Assembly (NCBI RefSeq): GCF_900116445.1
Contig: NZ_FPBH01000004.1
Span: 62,001 to 126,000 of the forward strand
Length of the DNA stretch: 64,000 bases
Reading direction: 5' to 3'
Source: Paraburkholderia aspalathi
GTDB taxonomy: Bacteria; Pseudomonadota; Gammaproteobacteria; Burkholderiales; Burkholderiaceae
Part shown: positions 1-8,882 of the stretch, in pieces
Position numbering within the stretch: the first letter of the stretch is position 1
Layout of the letters: each line of letters opens with the position of its first letter
Position numbers and translations under genes: made by a program
Notes under the pieces: generated by a model
The model's database searches: none
Seen by the model: the letters and a program-made list of their open reading frames with translations, nothing else
What the model was told of the DNA's origin: nothing

Positions 1-1
1 G

Positions 2-619
2 GCCCGCCTGCCCGGCGCGAAGGTCAGCGGCATGGACAGTTCCGCCGACATGATCGCGGCGGCCGTCAAGCGCCTGCCGCAATTCCAGTTCGAGGTGAGC
101 GACATCGAAACGTGGGATGCGCCAGGCCCTTACGACCTGATCCTCGCCAACGCCGTGCTGCAGTGGGTGCCGAATCACGAGCAACTGTTTCCATCGCTGG
201 TAAAAAAACTTGCGCCGGGCGGCAACCTGGCCGTGCAGATGCCGGACAACCTCGACGAACCCGCGCACCGTTTGCTGCGCGAAATCGCGGCGGACGGCCC
301 CTGGGCGAACAAGCTGAGGGGGGTGGAACGCACCATGCGCTATGGCGCCGACTGGTACTACGCGTTACTCAAACCACTGTGCGCGCGGGTCGACGTGTGG
401 CGCACCGTCTACCATCACCCGCTCGCGGGCGGCGCGGACGCGGTGGTCGAGTGGTTCAAGGGCAGCGCGCTGAGGCCGTTCCTCGCCGAACTCGACGAGA
501 GCGAACAAGGCGTCTTCCTCGCGCGCTACCGTGATGCGATCGCGCGAGCTTATCCGGCCCAGGCTGACGGCACCGTGCTGCTGCCCTTCCCACGGCTGTT
601 TATCGTCGCTACGCGCTAG
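2..619 (+). CDS. tam: trans-aconitate 2-methyltransferase, C-terminal part
   Basis: The gene is cut by the left window edge; about 205 C-terminal residues remain in frame from base 2. Tam is a cytosolic SAM-dependent methyltransferase that methyl-esterifies trans-aconitate, a spontaneous by-product inhibiting aconitase. The visible part carries the late Rossmann-fold elements (acidic GMDSS loop, LILANAVLQW strand, AVQMPDN strand) and the family-typical ending LPFPRLFIVATR, which I recall closely matching E. coli Tam. The N-terminal SAM-binding GCGPG loop would lie outside the window. There is no linked gene of obvious related function. Confidence 0.9.
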   Translation, partial: ARLPGAKVSGMDSSADMIAAAVKRLPQFQFEVSDIETWDAPGPYDLILANAVLQWVPNHEQLFPSLVKKLAPGGNLAVQMPDNLDEPAHRLLREIAADGPWANKLRGVERTMRYGADWYYALLKPLCARVDVWRTVYHHPLAGGADAVVEWFKGSALRPFLAELDESEQGVFLARYRDAIARAYPAQADGTVLLPFPRLFIVATR

Positions 620-783
620 CGGAGTCAGGCCGCCTGCGGGTTACCCCGTGGTGTTTGTGGTGCCGGAGTCGCCAGGGTCAGTCAGGCATTGCCGCTCGTG
701 AATTCTGCGTGATATTGTGTAACGTAAGCGGAGGGCGGCTTGCCGCCCTAATCGGAACGCAAATTTCAGCAGCGAGCGTCGCC

Positions 784-1149
784 ATGAGTGATGTACGCCA
801 TCATCTGAGTCCACGGGACCGTTTGGAGCTGTTGTGCTGGCTCACCTGCGGCTGCCTGGGCGCTTATTACCTGAATGAGGACTGGCCTGACGCGGCGTTT
901 CACGTGCAGGCCGCTCATAAGTGGCTCGACTATCGGTCCCGGGAAGCAGACTGGTTGAGTATCGCCAGGTTGTCGGCAACCGCGCTGGAGATTGCGCAGC
1001 GGCACGCGAAATTTGTCGAGGCCGATTGGGCGCGGGACGCGGTCGAAGAAATTCTCGATACAGACGAACTCGACCCGCAGGCGCGGCTAGTCAAGCAGGT
1101 GCTGGCGGATTGCCAGAACGCGCTTTCGGACAAGCGCCTCGCCGATTAA
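784..1149 (+). CDS. small helical hypothetical protein
   Basis: A 121-residue protein that I do not recognise. The start was set at the ATG at 784 because upstream in-frame sequence from 655 looks non-coding (odd Cys/Arg-rich residues). No strong ribosome-binding site is visible. The product is mostly predicted helix, acidic at the C-terminal half (VEADWARDAVEEILDTDELD), with no signal peptide or membrane segment; the pattern of aromatic and Ala residues (AYYLNEDWPDAAFHVQAAHKW) recalls TPR-like helix pairs, but no repeat is clear. It stands alone between tam and a convergent porin gene. Coding character is supported by G/C-rich third positions. Confidence 0.6.
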   Translation: MSDVRHHLSPRDRLELLCWLTCGCLGAYYLNEDWPDAAFHVQAAHKWLDYRSREADWLSIARLSATALEIAQRHAKFVEADWARDAVEEILDTDELDPQARLVKQVLADCQNALSDKRLAD

Positions 1150-1230
1150 TTTTTTCCCGCGCGACATGTTGCGTGAGTCGGGATGCGGCGTTGGCTCCGT
1201 TGATCGGTTTGCCAGCGCCGCGCAGGCAAA

Positions 1231-2445
1231 TTAAAAATTGTGCCGCAAACCCACGATCACGGAGAGTTGTTTATCCGTGTCCGAATTGACGATATTCGGA
1301 ATCTGCGCCAGATTCTCCGTCTGCCCCGTCGACGGATTGATCCCCAGCCCGGCGCCGGAAGATTTCTGCCCGATCGCCACCGCATAAACCGCCGTCCGCT
1401 TCGACAGGCTATACACCACGCCAAGGTTGATCTGGTGCACGCGGGTCGAAGCGCTGCTGCTCGGTTTGGCATCGTTGAAAATATAGGCCAGACCAAGCTG
1501 CAAATCCGGCGCGACCATATAGGTCGTATTCAACTCGGCAATGTCGAACGAAATATCTTGCCCCGCGGGCGTTGCCGCACTCGCGAAATACTGGCTCTGT
1601 GATAGGCGCGTATGCGTATAGGTGAGCGCCACGCCCGCCTTGCCGAACGCGTACGAGCCCCCTGCTCCGAAAATCCTCACCTTGCTCGCCTGCTGCAGCA
1701 GACAATACGACGCGTCAGCATTCGCGCAACTGAAATCGCCGATATAACCGGTCGTGCCGCCTAGGGCTGCCTGCAACGGCTGATTCAACTCGAGATACCC
1801 CGCGCTCAGCGACAACGGCCCCTGCGCGTAATTCGCCGCCAGTGCCCAGCCCTTGTTCTGCGAGAAATTCCCCGCCACGCCACCCAGGCTGAACAAGCCG
1901 CCCACCGTCAAACCACCGAAGCTCGGGCTGATGTATTTGATCGAGTTGTTGAAGTTGAACGCTTCGTTGAGGTTGTCGACGTCGCCGAAATGCGAGCCGT
2001 ACAACGTCGCCCAGTTATTGCTCGATGCGTACGCTCCCATGTAGTCGGAGAACGGATCGTATTGACGGCCGAACGTCAGCGCGCCGTACGTACCGTTGTT
2101 CAAACCGACCCATGCGTTGCGGTTGAACAGCGTATTCGATTGCAGCATCGCACCGTTGCCGATCAGAAAGCTGTTCTCCAACGTGAAGTTCACCGTGGTG
2201 CCGCCACCGATATCTTCAGCGCCCGTCAAGCCCCAACGCGACGGCACCAGATTGCCGCCCGCCAGCTGATAATTCGCGTGGCCGTTGGTGCTGCCGTCGG
2301 CGAGCGTCGTCTGCTGGTTGGTGGTGTACACGACGCCGGCGTCGACCGTGCCATAGAGCGTCACCGAAGATTGCGCATGTGCGCCCATCGCGAGGCCGCA
2401 CGCGGCCAGCGCAAGCGCCGAGCGCTTGACGAATGTGTCTGCCAT
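1231..2445 (-). CDS. Gram-negative porin (Burkholderia OmpC-like type)
   Basis: A 404-residue outer-membrane trimeric beta-barrel porin for passive diffusion of small solutes. It begins with a signal peptide (positive VKR, hydrophobic SALALAACGLAMGA, cleavage near AHA|QSS), followed by the family hallmark SSVTLYGTVDAGV and WGLTGAEDIGGG, and ends with the C-terminal Phe of outer-membrane proteins (LRHNF), which is recognised by BAM. The ATG at 2445 was chosen because the longer frame would start at a TTG at 2487 and add residues before a clean signal peptide. It lies upstream of the APC permease on the same strand, 157 bp before it, so it may be a separate transcript. Confidence 0.92.
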   Translation of the reverse strand: MADTFVKRSALALAACGLAMGAHAQSSVTLYGTVDAGVVYTTNQQTTLADGSTNGHANYQLAGGNLVPSRWGLTGAEDIGGGTTVNFTLENSFLIGNGAMLQSNTLFNRNAWVGLNNGTYGALTFGRQYDPFSDYMGAYASSNNWATLYGSHFGDVDNLNEAFNFNNSIKYISPSFGGLTVGGLFSLGGVAGNFSQNKGWALAANYAQGPLSLSAGYLELNQPLQAALGGTTGYIGDFSCANADASYCLLQQASKVRIFGAGGSYAFGKAGVALTYTHTRLSQSQYFASAATPAGQDISFDIAELNTTYMVAPDLQLGLAYIFNDAKPSSSASTRVHQINLGVVYSLSKRTAVYAVAIGQKSSGAGLGINPSTGQTENLAQIPNIVNSDTDKQLSVIVGLRHNF

Positions 2446-2602
2446 ATTTTTTAGCCGGAAGTTGAGTGGTGAAATCAGCAAGAACAAACTGGACGCCCTG
2501 AACGAACGACACCATTCCGCCGCCGTTCAGGAATGAACGACAACAGTCGATCGTTAGAACGTGGCGAGCTAGCGCGCGCTGGGTGCCTTGCGCGCTATTC
2601 GA

Positions 2603-4054
2603 TTACTGCCCGAAGCGCGCGTAGATATCCGGTCGCTTCTTGCGCAAGATGAGACCGATCACGACGCCGGAGAGCGCCACTGCGAATACGATCCAGGGGA
2701 AGGACTTGACGATCGGGCTATCGGAGCCGCTGAGCGCATCGAGATTGCGCACCAGAATCACGCCGATATACAGCAGGCCGATGCCACCGACGAGAGGCGC
2801 GACGAACGAATGCCATACGCGCGTGTCCTTGCGCGTCTTGCGAAAGAACGCAATGACGGAGAAACTCGTCACCGCTTGCAACATCACAATACCAATCGTG
2901 CCGAGCGCCGAACTCCAGCTGAACACGATGTTGAATGCATCGCTGCCTGCCGCGATGAAGAGCCCGAGCAGAACGCATACGGAGAGCGTCTGCAGATAGC
3001 TCGCCACATACGGCGAACGGTATTTTTCGTGCACACGGTTCAGCACTTGCGGCAGGATGCCCTCCAGGCTCAGCGCGTGGATATAACGCACCAGCGTGTT
3101 ATGAAACGACAAGAGGCTCGCGAAGATACTGCTGAGCAACAGGAAGCTCATCACCGTCGTCACCGCACCGCCGAGGTACTTGCCGGATTGAATGAACCAG
3201 AAGTCGCCCGGCTGCTTCGTCGCGACTGCGACCACGTCGTTGAGTCCATACGCGCAAACAATCGTCCACGTGACGAAAGCGAAGAACACGAGAATCAGCA
3301 TTACCGACACATACGTCGCGCGTGGCACGGTCACCTTCGGGTCCCGGCATTCCTTGCCGTAAATCGCCGTCGCTTCGAAACCGATAAACGACGCAAAGGC
3401 AAACATCACCGCAATGCCCAGGTGGCCGCTGAACACATGCTCCGGCGTGAACGGCGCGAGCGTGAGACCGTTCGGGCCACCACCATGCACGACGATCGCA
3501 ATCGCAAGCAGCAACAGGATGCCCAGTTCGAGACACATCAGCACGCCGAGCAGCCGGCTATTCAGATCGATACCGCGGATGCCGGTGAATTGCACCACCG
3601 CCACGCAGATCAGCGAATAGCCGTACCAGGGCATCGCCGTGTGCAGGAGTGGAGAAAGAATCACCGTGCAGAAGAATCCAAACAGGCCATACAGCGCGAT
3701 CTGGATGAAGGTGTACGACATCAGCGCGACGAGTGCGCCGGCCATGCCCAACGGCCGGCCAAGTCCGGCGGTAATGTACGCGTAAAACGCACCGGCGCGC
3801 ACCACATGCCGGCTCATCGACGCGAAGCCCACGCTAAAGATCAGCAGCACGACGCCGGCAATCACGAACGCGCCCGGAATGCCGGCGCCATTGCCCAAGC
3901 TGATCGCGGGCGGCACCGCACCGAGCATGCCGGTAAGCGGCGCGGCCGCGGAAATCACAAGAAACACGATCTGCCACAGGCCCAGCGTATTGCCCTTCAG
4001 TTCCACGGGATTCTCCGCGTCGACCAGACGGGTCGGAGAGTAGGGTTCATTCAT
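2603..4054 (-). CDS. APC-superfamily amino acid/amine permease
   Basis: A 483-residue inner-membrane transporter of the amino acid-polyamine-organocation superfamily with about 12 hydrophobic segments. The first helix carries the typical unwound-helix region (SAAAPLTGMLGAVPP), and helix 6 contains the family-like AFASFIGFEATAIYGKE. It ends with a basic tail. An AGAGG-like ribosome-binding site precedes the ATG. Its promoter carries the same operator/promoter element as the neighbouring copper amine oxidase gene, so I infer that it imports the primary amine (for example phenylethylamine or tyramine) oxidised by that enzyme; the sequence alone does not fix the substrate. Confidence 0.88.
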   Translation of the reverse strand: MNEPYSPTRLVDAENPVELKGNTLGLWQIVFLVISAAAPLTGMLGAVPPAISLGNGAGIPGAFVIAGVVLLIFSVGFASMSRHVVRAGAFYAYITAGLGRPLGMAGALVALMSYTFIQIALYGLFGFFCTVILSPLLHTAMPWYGYSLICVAVVQFTGIRGIDLNSRLLGVLMCLELGILLLLAIAIVVHGGGPNGLTLAPFTPEHVFSGHLGIAVMFAFASFIGFEATAIYGKECRDPKVTVPRATYVSVMLILVFFAFVTWTIVCAYGLNDVVAVATKQPGDFWFIQSGKYLGGAVTTVMSFLLLSSIFASLLSFHNTLVRYIHALSLEGILPQVLNRVHEKYRSPYVASYLQTLSVCVLLGLFIAAGSDAFNIVFSWSSALGTIGIVMLQAVTSFSVIAFFRKTRKDTRVWHSFVAPLVGGIGLLYIGVILVRNLDALSGSDSPIVKSFPWIVFAVALSGVVIGLILRKKRPDIYARFGQ

Positions 4055-4170
4055 CGCTGCCTCTATTTTGTTGGCTAGTCTGGAACTCGCCTAAACCCTG
4101 GAAATACTGGTCCAGACGCTCGCTTGACCGACGTTCGAAGTTTCGGTGTGAGCGCATGGTAGGTAGCTAA

Positions 4171-4221
4171 AAAATAAAGCGACTTCGCGAACTGCGCCAA
4201 ATTTTCGATAAATTGCGCCAA
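4171..4221 (-). promoter_or_regulatory. AraC-type operator and promoter of the APC permease
   Basis: Read on the minus strand, two direct repeats TTGGCGCA start at 4221 and 4200, 21 bp apart (two helical turns, as usual for AraC-family sites). The proximal repeat supplies a -35-like TTGGCG, followed after 18 bp by TATTTT at 4176-4171. The element closely matches that at 5397-5447 upstream of the amine oxidase, including the spacer TTTATCG. The permease ATG lies about 115 bp downstream of the -10. The repeats are seen directly; binding by the regulator at 4346-5344 is inferred. Confidence 0.7.
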
Positions 4222-4345
4222 TGCTCGCGAGCGTCTCATGCACTGCAGTTCGCAGTGAATAGTTAGGAAACTGAAGTTTTTATTTCGTGTGAGGATTGCG
4301 CCTTTACGCGCTTTCAGAATGAAAGCAACTGCAGCGCCACTACCT

Positions 4346-5344
4346 TTATTGTTTTTTCCAGTTGCGCGTGGCGCGCCACAGCACGGTCGCGTCGGCATAA
4401 CCCACGGCGCGGGCGATTGCCGCATTGGTGAGCCCTTCGCGTTCAAGCAGTCCTTCCACACTGCGCTGCCGCTCTTGGCGCACGATCTGCCGCACGGATG
4501 TCCCCGCCTCGGCCAAATGCCGCTGCAATGAACGATGAGAGAGACCGAGATCTTTCGCGATGTCGGCAACGATCAGCTTTTCGTGCGCGAGCCGCCGCGT
4601 CACCAGATCGCGTACCTGGTCGGCGATGCTGTGGGGCACCGCATCGCGCGCAATCAGATCGGTGGCGTGGCGCTCCATCATGCGCGCCATTTGCGTGTCG
4701 GCGCTTTTGAGCGGTGCATCGAGATCCGACGGACGCAGGATCACACCATTGAAAGGCTGCTGAAAGCGTACCGGTACGCGGAAAATGCGCGCATACGGTT
4801 TGAGGTCAGCGGGCGCGGCATGTTCGAAATGCACTTCGGCCGGGTTCCACGCCGCGCCGCGCACGGCCCGGATCATATGGCACATCGTCGAGAGGCTGTA
4901 TTCCGCGTCCTGCCGGCGCGGCCAGATCTGCGGATTGGCGATCTGATAGGTCCATACCGGCCATTCGCCGTCGCGCAGCAACTCGCAGGTCGTGGTGTTC
5001 TGCCACGACGCTAGCGCGAGCGAGAACTTGCGCACTGCCGCATTCAAGGTCGGCGACGATAGAAACACGAGACCTGCCGGCCCGAGCTCCGTCACCTGCA
5101 ATTCGCTGCCCAGACGCAAGCCGAGCGACGGCTCGCCGAGTACTTCGGCCGCGCGCTCGAATGCCGCCACGTAACGCGTCAGCGGCAGGATTTCATAGGG
5201 ATTCGACAGGAGCTTGCGGCTCATGCCGAACGCTTCGAGCAGCGCGTCGCAATTGGCGCCTGATGCATCGAGTGCGCGCACAACCGGCCCCATGACCGCT
5301 GCGCGGATCATAGGGAAACTACCGTTGAGCGTGACTTTTTTCAT
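4346..5344 (-). CDS. AraC-family transcriptional regulator of amine catabolism
   Basis: A 332-residue cytosolic regulator. Residues from about 25 to 200 resemble the arabinose-binding-like domain of the OruR/ArgR-type AraC subgroup (LGLRLGSELQVTELGPAG). The C-terminal third is a double helix-turn-helix (IVADIAKDLGLSHRSLQRHLAEAGTS is the first HTH, followed by NAAIARAVGYAD, the conserved second-HTH region). The last residues (TVLWRATRNWKKQ) depart from the usual SxFxRAFKRWxGxxPxxYR ending, so the domain is slightly short. A GAGAGGAG ribosome-binding site precedes the ATG. It is divergent from the amine oxidase and adjacent to the permease; the shared 21-bp-spaced repeats upstream of both are its probable binding sites. 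It differs in N-domain type from E. coli FeaR. Confidence 0.88.
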   Translation of the reverse strand: MKKVTLNGSFPMIRAAVMGPVVRALDASGANCDALLEAFGMSRKLLSNPYEILPLTRYVAAFERAAEVLGEPSLGLRLGSELQVTELGPAGLVFLSSPTLNAAVRKFSLALASWQNTTTCELLRDGEWPVWTYQIANPQIWPRRQDAEYSLSTMCHMIRAVRGAAWNPAEVHFEHAAPADLKPYARIFRVPVRFQQPFNGVILRPSDLDAPLKSADTQMARMMERHATDLIARDAVPHSIADQVRDLVTRRLAHEKLIVADIAKDLGLSHRSLQRHLAEAGTSVRQIVRQERQRSVEGLLEREGLTNAAIARAVGYADATVLWRATRNWKKQ

Positions 5345-5396
5345 GCTGAGCGTCTCCTCTCAAGTCTTCGCTGGTGTGCTGCAGTGTTCTTCCTCG

Positions 5397-5447
5397 TGGC
5401 GCACTTTATCGTTCATTTGGCGCGATAAGCAAGCGCGAAAATATTAT
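5397..5447 (+). promoter_or_regulatory. AraC-type operator and promoter of the copper amine oxidase
   Basis: Direct repeats TGGCGC at 5397 and 5418 are exactly 21 bp apart, separated by a spacer containing TTTATCG and ATT. The second repeat forms a -35-like TTGGCG (5417-5422), followed after 19 bp by TATTAT (5442-5447). This is the layout of a class-II activated AraC-type promoter. The core is almost the same as the element upstream of the permease (4193-4221). It also sits 53 bp upstream of the divergent regulator start, so autoregulation is possible. Confidence 0.7.
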
Positions 5448-5540
5448 TGGGTTCCTACGATTTGCCATCGACTCAGCGTTCGGCACGTTTCACGCAGCCT
5501 CGCACGCAGTCCGGTCCAGCACACTCCTTACGGGAACCTT

Positions 5541-7526
5541 ATGAACACGAATGCCACGAAAACCGCACACGCCCCCGTTCATCCGCTCGATCCGCTGAGT
5601 CCGGACGAAATGCAGCTTGCCTGCGATCTCGTGAAGGCCGCTGAAAATCTCGACGGGCACGTGCGCTTTCCGATGGTTGAATTGCGCGAGCCGCCGAAGG
5701 CCGAAGTGATCGCATTCAAGACCGGCGAATATTTTTCGCGCACGGCGTTCGTCCTCGCAATCGATCGCACGAATGGCACGACCACCGAATTCCATGTGGA
5801 CCTGAGAGAGAAAAAAATCGCCTCGCGCAACGTGCTGCCGTTCGATCAGGCGCCATATGGCCAGCCGCCGATCATGATCGAAGACTTCATGAACGCCGAG
5901 CAGATCGTCAAGAGCGACGACGCATGGCGCATTGCGGTGATGAAGCGCGGCCTCACCGAGAAGGATCTGGAGCGCGTCCAGGTCGATCCGTTTTCCGCCG
6001 GCTGCTTCGACCGCGAGAACGAGAATGGCCGACGCCTTGTGCGTTGCGTGAGCTACTACCGCGAGACCGTGACCGACAACGGTTACGCGCATCCGATCGA
6101 GGGCGTGGTGGCGGTGGTCGATCTGCTCGAGAAAAAAGTGATCGAACTGGTGGACGATGGCCGCATCATTCCGATTCCGCGCGCGAAGCACAACTACGAC
6201 ACGCCGAGCCTCGGCGAGCCCCGCAACACGCTCAAACCGCTGTCGATCAATCAACCCGATGGCCCGAGCTTCAAGATCGACGGCTGGCACGTAAGCTGGC
6301 AGAACTGGAGCTTCCGCGTCGGCTTCACGCCGCGTGAAGGTCTGGTGCTGCATCAACTGTCATGGGACGACGGCAAGAACGCGCGGCCGATCATCTACCG
6401 TGCGAGCGTGACGGAGATGTGCGTGCCCTACTCCGACCCGAGCACGAATCACTACTGGAAGAGCGCATTCGATGCCGGCGAATACGGCCTCGGCAAACTG
6501 GCGAATCAGCTTGAACTCGGTTGCGATTGCCTCGGCACAATCCGTTATTTCGACATTCCGTCCGCCGACGATTTCGGCAATGCGTTCGTGATGAAGAACG
6601 CCGTGTGCATGCACGAAGAGGACTACGGCACCCTGTGGAAGCACTACGAGTTTCGCACCGGCGTTTTCGAAATGCGTCGCTCGCGACGCCTCGTGATCTC
6701 CTTCTTCGCGACGGTCGGCAACTACGACTACGGCTTCTACTGGTACCTGTACCAGGACGGCACCATCCAGCTCGAATGCAAGCTGACCGGCATCGTACAA
6801 ACCTCCGCGGTAGCTGACGGCGACACGTATCCGTGGGGCGGCATGATCACCGAGAACCTTGGCGGCCCGACCCATCAGCACTTCTTTAATGCGCGGATGC
6901 ACATGATGGTGGACGGAGAGCGCAACACTGTAACCGAACACGAATTCGTGCCGCGTCCGATGGGCGAAACGAATCCGTACGGCAACGTCTTCGACACCAC
7001 CAAACAGGTGTTCAAGACCGAGAGCGAAGCCGCGCGCCTCGCGAACGGCCGCACCGGACGTTACTGGAAAGTGACCAACCCGAACGTGACGAACGCCGTC
7101 GGCGCGAATCCTGGCTACAAGCTGATCGTGAACGACTCCCCGCTGATGCTCGCCGACGAACGCTCGAAGGTCCGCCAACGCGGCGGCTTTGCGACACGTC
7201 ACGTGTGGGTCACGCCATTCGATCCGGCCGAGCGCTATGCGAGCGGCGACTATCCGAACCAGCACGCGGGCGGTGACGGCTTGCCGCGTTATATCGAGGC
7301 GAACCGCAACATCGAGAACGAGGACATTGTCTTGTGGCACAGCTTCGGCCACACGCACGTATGCAAACCCGAGGACTTCCCCGTGATGCCCGTGGAATAC
7401 GCCGGCTTCATGCTCAAGCCGAACAACTTCTTCTCCGCGAATCCGACGATGGACTTACCGTCCGAGCGGGATCAGAACAGCGTTGAGGATGGCAAGTCTG
7501 CGGATCATGGCTGCTGCAAGCGGTGA
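5541..7526 (+). CDS. copper-containing primary-amine oxidase (quinoprotein)
   Basis: A 661-residue topaquinone (TPQ) enzyme that oxidises a primary amine with O2 to aldehyde, NH3 and H2O2. The TPQ precursor is Tyr395 in GNYDYGF; the catalytic base is Asp311 (FDAGEYGLG). Copper ligands are His445 and His447 (THQHFF) and His606 (GHTHVCK). Spacing between these residues equals that in Arthrobacter globiformis phenylethylamine oxidase as I recall it. There is no signal peptide, so unlike E. coli TynA it should be cytosolic. The start is the ATG at 5541; the longer frame runs through the promoter. The dehydrogenase at 8986 would consume the aldehyde. The tail ends HGCCKR. Confidence 0.95.
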   Translation: MNTNATKTAHAPVHPLDPLSPDEMQLACDLVKAAENLDGHVRFPMVELREPPKAEVIAFKTGEYFSRTAFVLAIDRTNGTTTEFHVDLREKKIASRNVLPFDQAPYGQPPIMIEDFMNAEQIVKSDDAWRIAVMKRGLTEKDLERVQVDPFSAGCFDRENENGRRLVRCVSYYRETVTDNGYAHPIEGVVAVVDLLEKKVIELVDDGRIIPIPRAKHNYDTPSLGEPRNTLKPLSINQPDGPSFKIDGWHVSWQNWSFRVGFTPREGLVLHQLSWDDGKNARPIIYRASVTEMCVPYSDPSTNHYWKSAFDAGEYGLGKLANQLELGCDCLGTIRYFDIPSADDFGNAFVMKNAVCMHEEDYGTLWKHYEFRTGVFEMRRSRRLVISFFATVGNYDYGFYWYLYQDGTIQLECKLTGIVQTSAVADGDTYPWGGMITENLGGPTHQHFFNARMHMMVDGERNTVTEHEFVPRPMGETNPYGNVFDTTKQVFKTESEAARLANGRTGRYWKVTNPNVTNAVGANPGYKLIVNDSPLMLADERSKVRQRGGFATRHVWVTPFDPAERYASGDYPNQHAGGDGLPRYIEANRNIENEDIVLWHSFGHTHVCKPEDFPVMPVEYAGFMLKPNNFFSANPTMDLPSERDQNSVEDGKSADHGCCKR

Positions 7527-7530
7527 TTCG

Positions 7531-8814
7531 ATGACGTGCGACGTGCGGCGTGCTGCTGCGGGCGTGGCCGACGCGAGATACATGCGGCCCGCGACTGCAT
7601 GCAGCGTAGTACGTCGGCTGACTCCACGCGGAGGCGGCGTGGCAGGCATGCTGAGGGCGGGTGCAGGCGGTGCGATACGCGGGCGGATTGCGTCCACGAG
7701 GGGCACGGTGCGCGGGTTAATTGCGAGCGTAAGCGGCACGGCCTGTGTGTTGCTCGTGGGCGGTGCCGCGACACTGGTGACTCAAACCGGTCTTGGTCAA
7801 CGAGCCAACGCGTTGTGGATGAGCGTATTGGCGTTAGCAACGATGACGATCGTGCCGTTGTTGATGTCACGCGTATCCCGGCCGCACACGACGTTTGCGA
7901 CGGCGGTGACACTGATTGCCGCGACGAGTGCGATGGGGATCATGCCGGCGTATGTGGGCGGATTGGAGCATTCAGTCACGATAGCTGGGTTGTTTGTGGC
8001 GGTAGGTAGCGCATTGCTGTTGTGCGGGTGGCATCTAGTTGATGCGCCCGTGTCGCCTCCTAAGGATTTCGATCGGAATCAATACGCGAATCAAAACACG
8101 GCCCAGCCGACCGAAGCCATCTGCGCAACCGGTGCAACGGTACTGCTCGCAGTATTTTCGGGCTTATCGAGCGGCAGTCTCGCGCGTTTCCAGTTGTTTG
8201 CGATTTGCGGCATGAGTGGCGCCCAACCGATATGGCAGGTCTTGCTTTCGGTGGGGGCGGTTTGCGCACTGGCGTTCATCGCCGACCGTTCCGGCAACAA
8301 CAAACGAATGTTGATTGTGCTGTACGTGCTACGAGCGGCGTTAATTGGAGCCCTCGCAGCCGTGGACAGTCCAACCCTAGCACTACTCGCAGCAAAGATA
8401 TTTCTGATTCTCGACTGCCTGACGATTCCGGCGCTGATGAAACTGCGAAGAAATTCGTGCAGCGCGTTGAGCGCAAGTTGTCCCGGCGCAGCCCACCACA
8501 TCGGGATGGTATTGGGCGCAACGTTATCGACAACACCCTACTTTTTCGGCGAAGGATTCATCGTGCTGTACGCACTAAGCGCGATCACGAACCTGCTATG
8601 CGCCGGCACATTAGCAACCAACTGGTTCGAAAGAAAGGCGCGCCACGAGCATCTAAACCATGACCACCGCCTGGCAGACTCTTCCGACGAGCACAAAGTG
8701 CGAGTCGGGAAGTATGACTCCCTTGTCACGAACGTTGAATGTGAGAGAACACAGATTCCAGATGCACCACTGCCGTCTGCGAGCTGCGGGCCCCACTTAG
8801 CAGGCGTGGTTTGA
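7531..8814 (+). CDS. MFS-like membrane protein, divergent or degenerate
   Basis: An open frame of about 427 residues beginning just after the amine oxidase stop; the exact start is unclear (in-frame ATGs at 7483, 7507, 7531, 7582). The first ~70 residues are Arg/Gly/Ala-rich and do not look like a transporter N-terminus. After that about ten hydrophobic segments follow, with an MFS-style cytoplasmic loop (FIADRSGNNKRMLIVLYVLR) before the last helices. It ends in a long hydrophilic tail without recognisable motif. The usual MFS motif A between helices 2 and 3 is not clear. From about 7950 onward the codons are richer in A/T-ending forms than in neighbouring genes. It may be a decayed or recombinant transporter; co-orientation with the oxidase suggests amine uptake or aldehyde/acid efflux, but this is speculative. 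Confidence 0.5.
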   Translation: MTCDVRRAAAGVADARYMRPATACSVVRRLTPRGGGVAGMLRAGAGGAIRGRIASTRGTVRGLIASVSGTACVLLVGGAATLVTQTGLGQRANALWMSVLALATMTIVPLLMSRVSRPHTTFATAVTLIAATSAMGIMPAYVGGLEHSVTIAGLFVAVGSALLLCGWHLVDAPVSPPKDFDRNQYANQNTAQPTEAICATGATVLLAVFSGLSSGSLARFQLFAICGMSGAQPIWQVLLSVGAVCALAFIADRSGNNKRMLIVLYVLRAALIGALAAVDSPTLALLAAKIFLILDCLTIPALMKLRRNSCSALSASCPGAAHHIGMVLGATLSTTPYFFGEGFIVLYALSAITNLLCAGTLATNWFERKARHEHLNHDHRLADSSDEHKVRVGKYDSLVTNVECERTQIPDAPLPSASCGPHLAGVV

Positions 8815-8828
8815 GCCGCTTTCTTTTG

Positions 8829-8882
8829 CCTACTTTTCTTTGCGGCGGCAAAGAAAAGTAGGTGCTGCCCCGCACAGGGGCA
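8829..8882. repeat. double-hairpin intergenic repeat element
   Basis: A perfect 15-bp inverted repeat (8829-8843 with 8848-8862, loop GGCG) is followed directly by a second hairpin with a 6-bp stem TGCCCC/GGGGCA (8866-8871 with 8877-8882). I recognise this arrangement from memory as an element that recurs between genes in Burkholderia sensu lato genomes. It lies between the MFS-like frame and the dehydrogenase. It could end or attenuate transcription or stabilise a transcript end. Only one copy is visible in this window. Confidence 0.75.

Noticed and set aside
2588..4078. Long plus-strand open frame antisense to the APC permease
   Set aside because: His/Arg/Glu-rich product of antisense frame in a G+C-rich gene; the minus-strand frame encodes an obvious 12-helix permease.
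7536..8009. Alternative plus-strand frame overlapping the MFS-like gene
   Set aside because: Cys/Arg/Asp-rich without hydrophobic segments; the other frame has clear helices, so this is a shadow.
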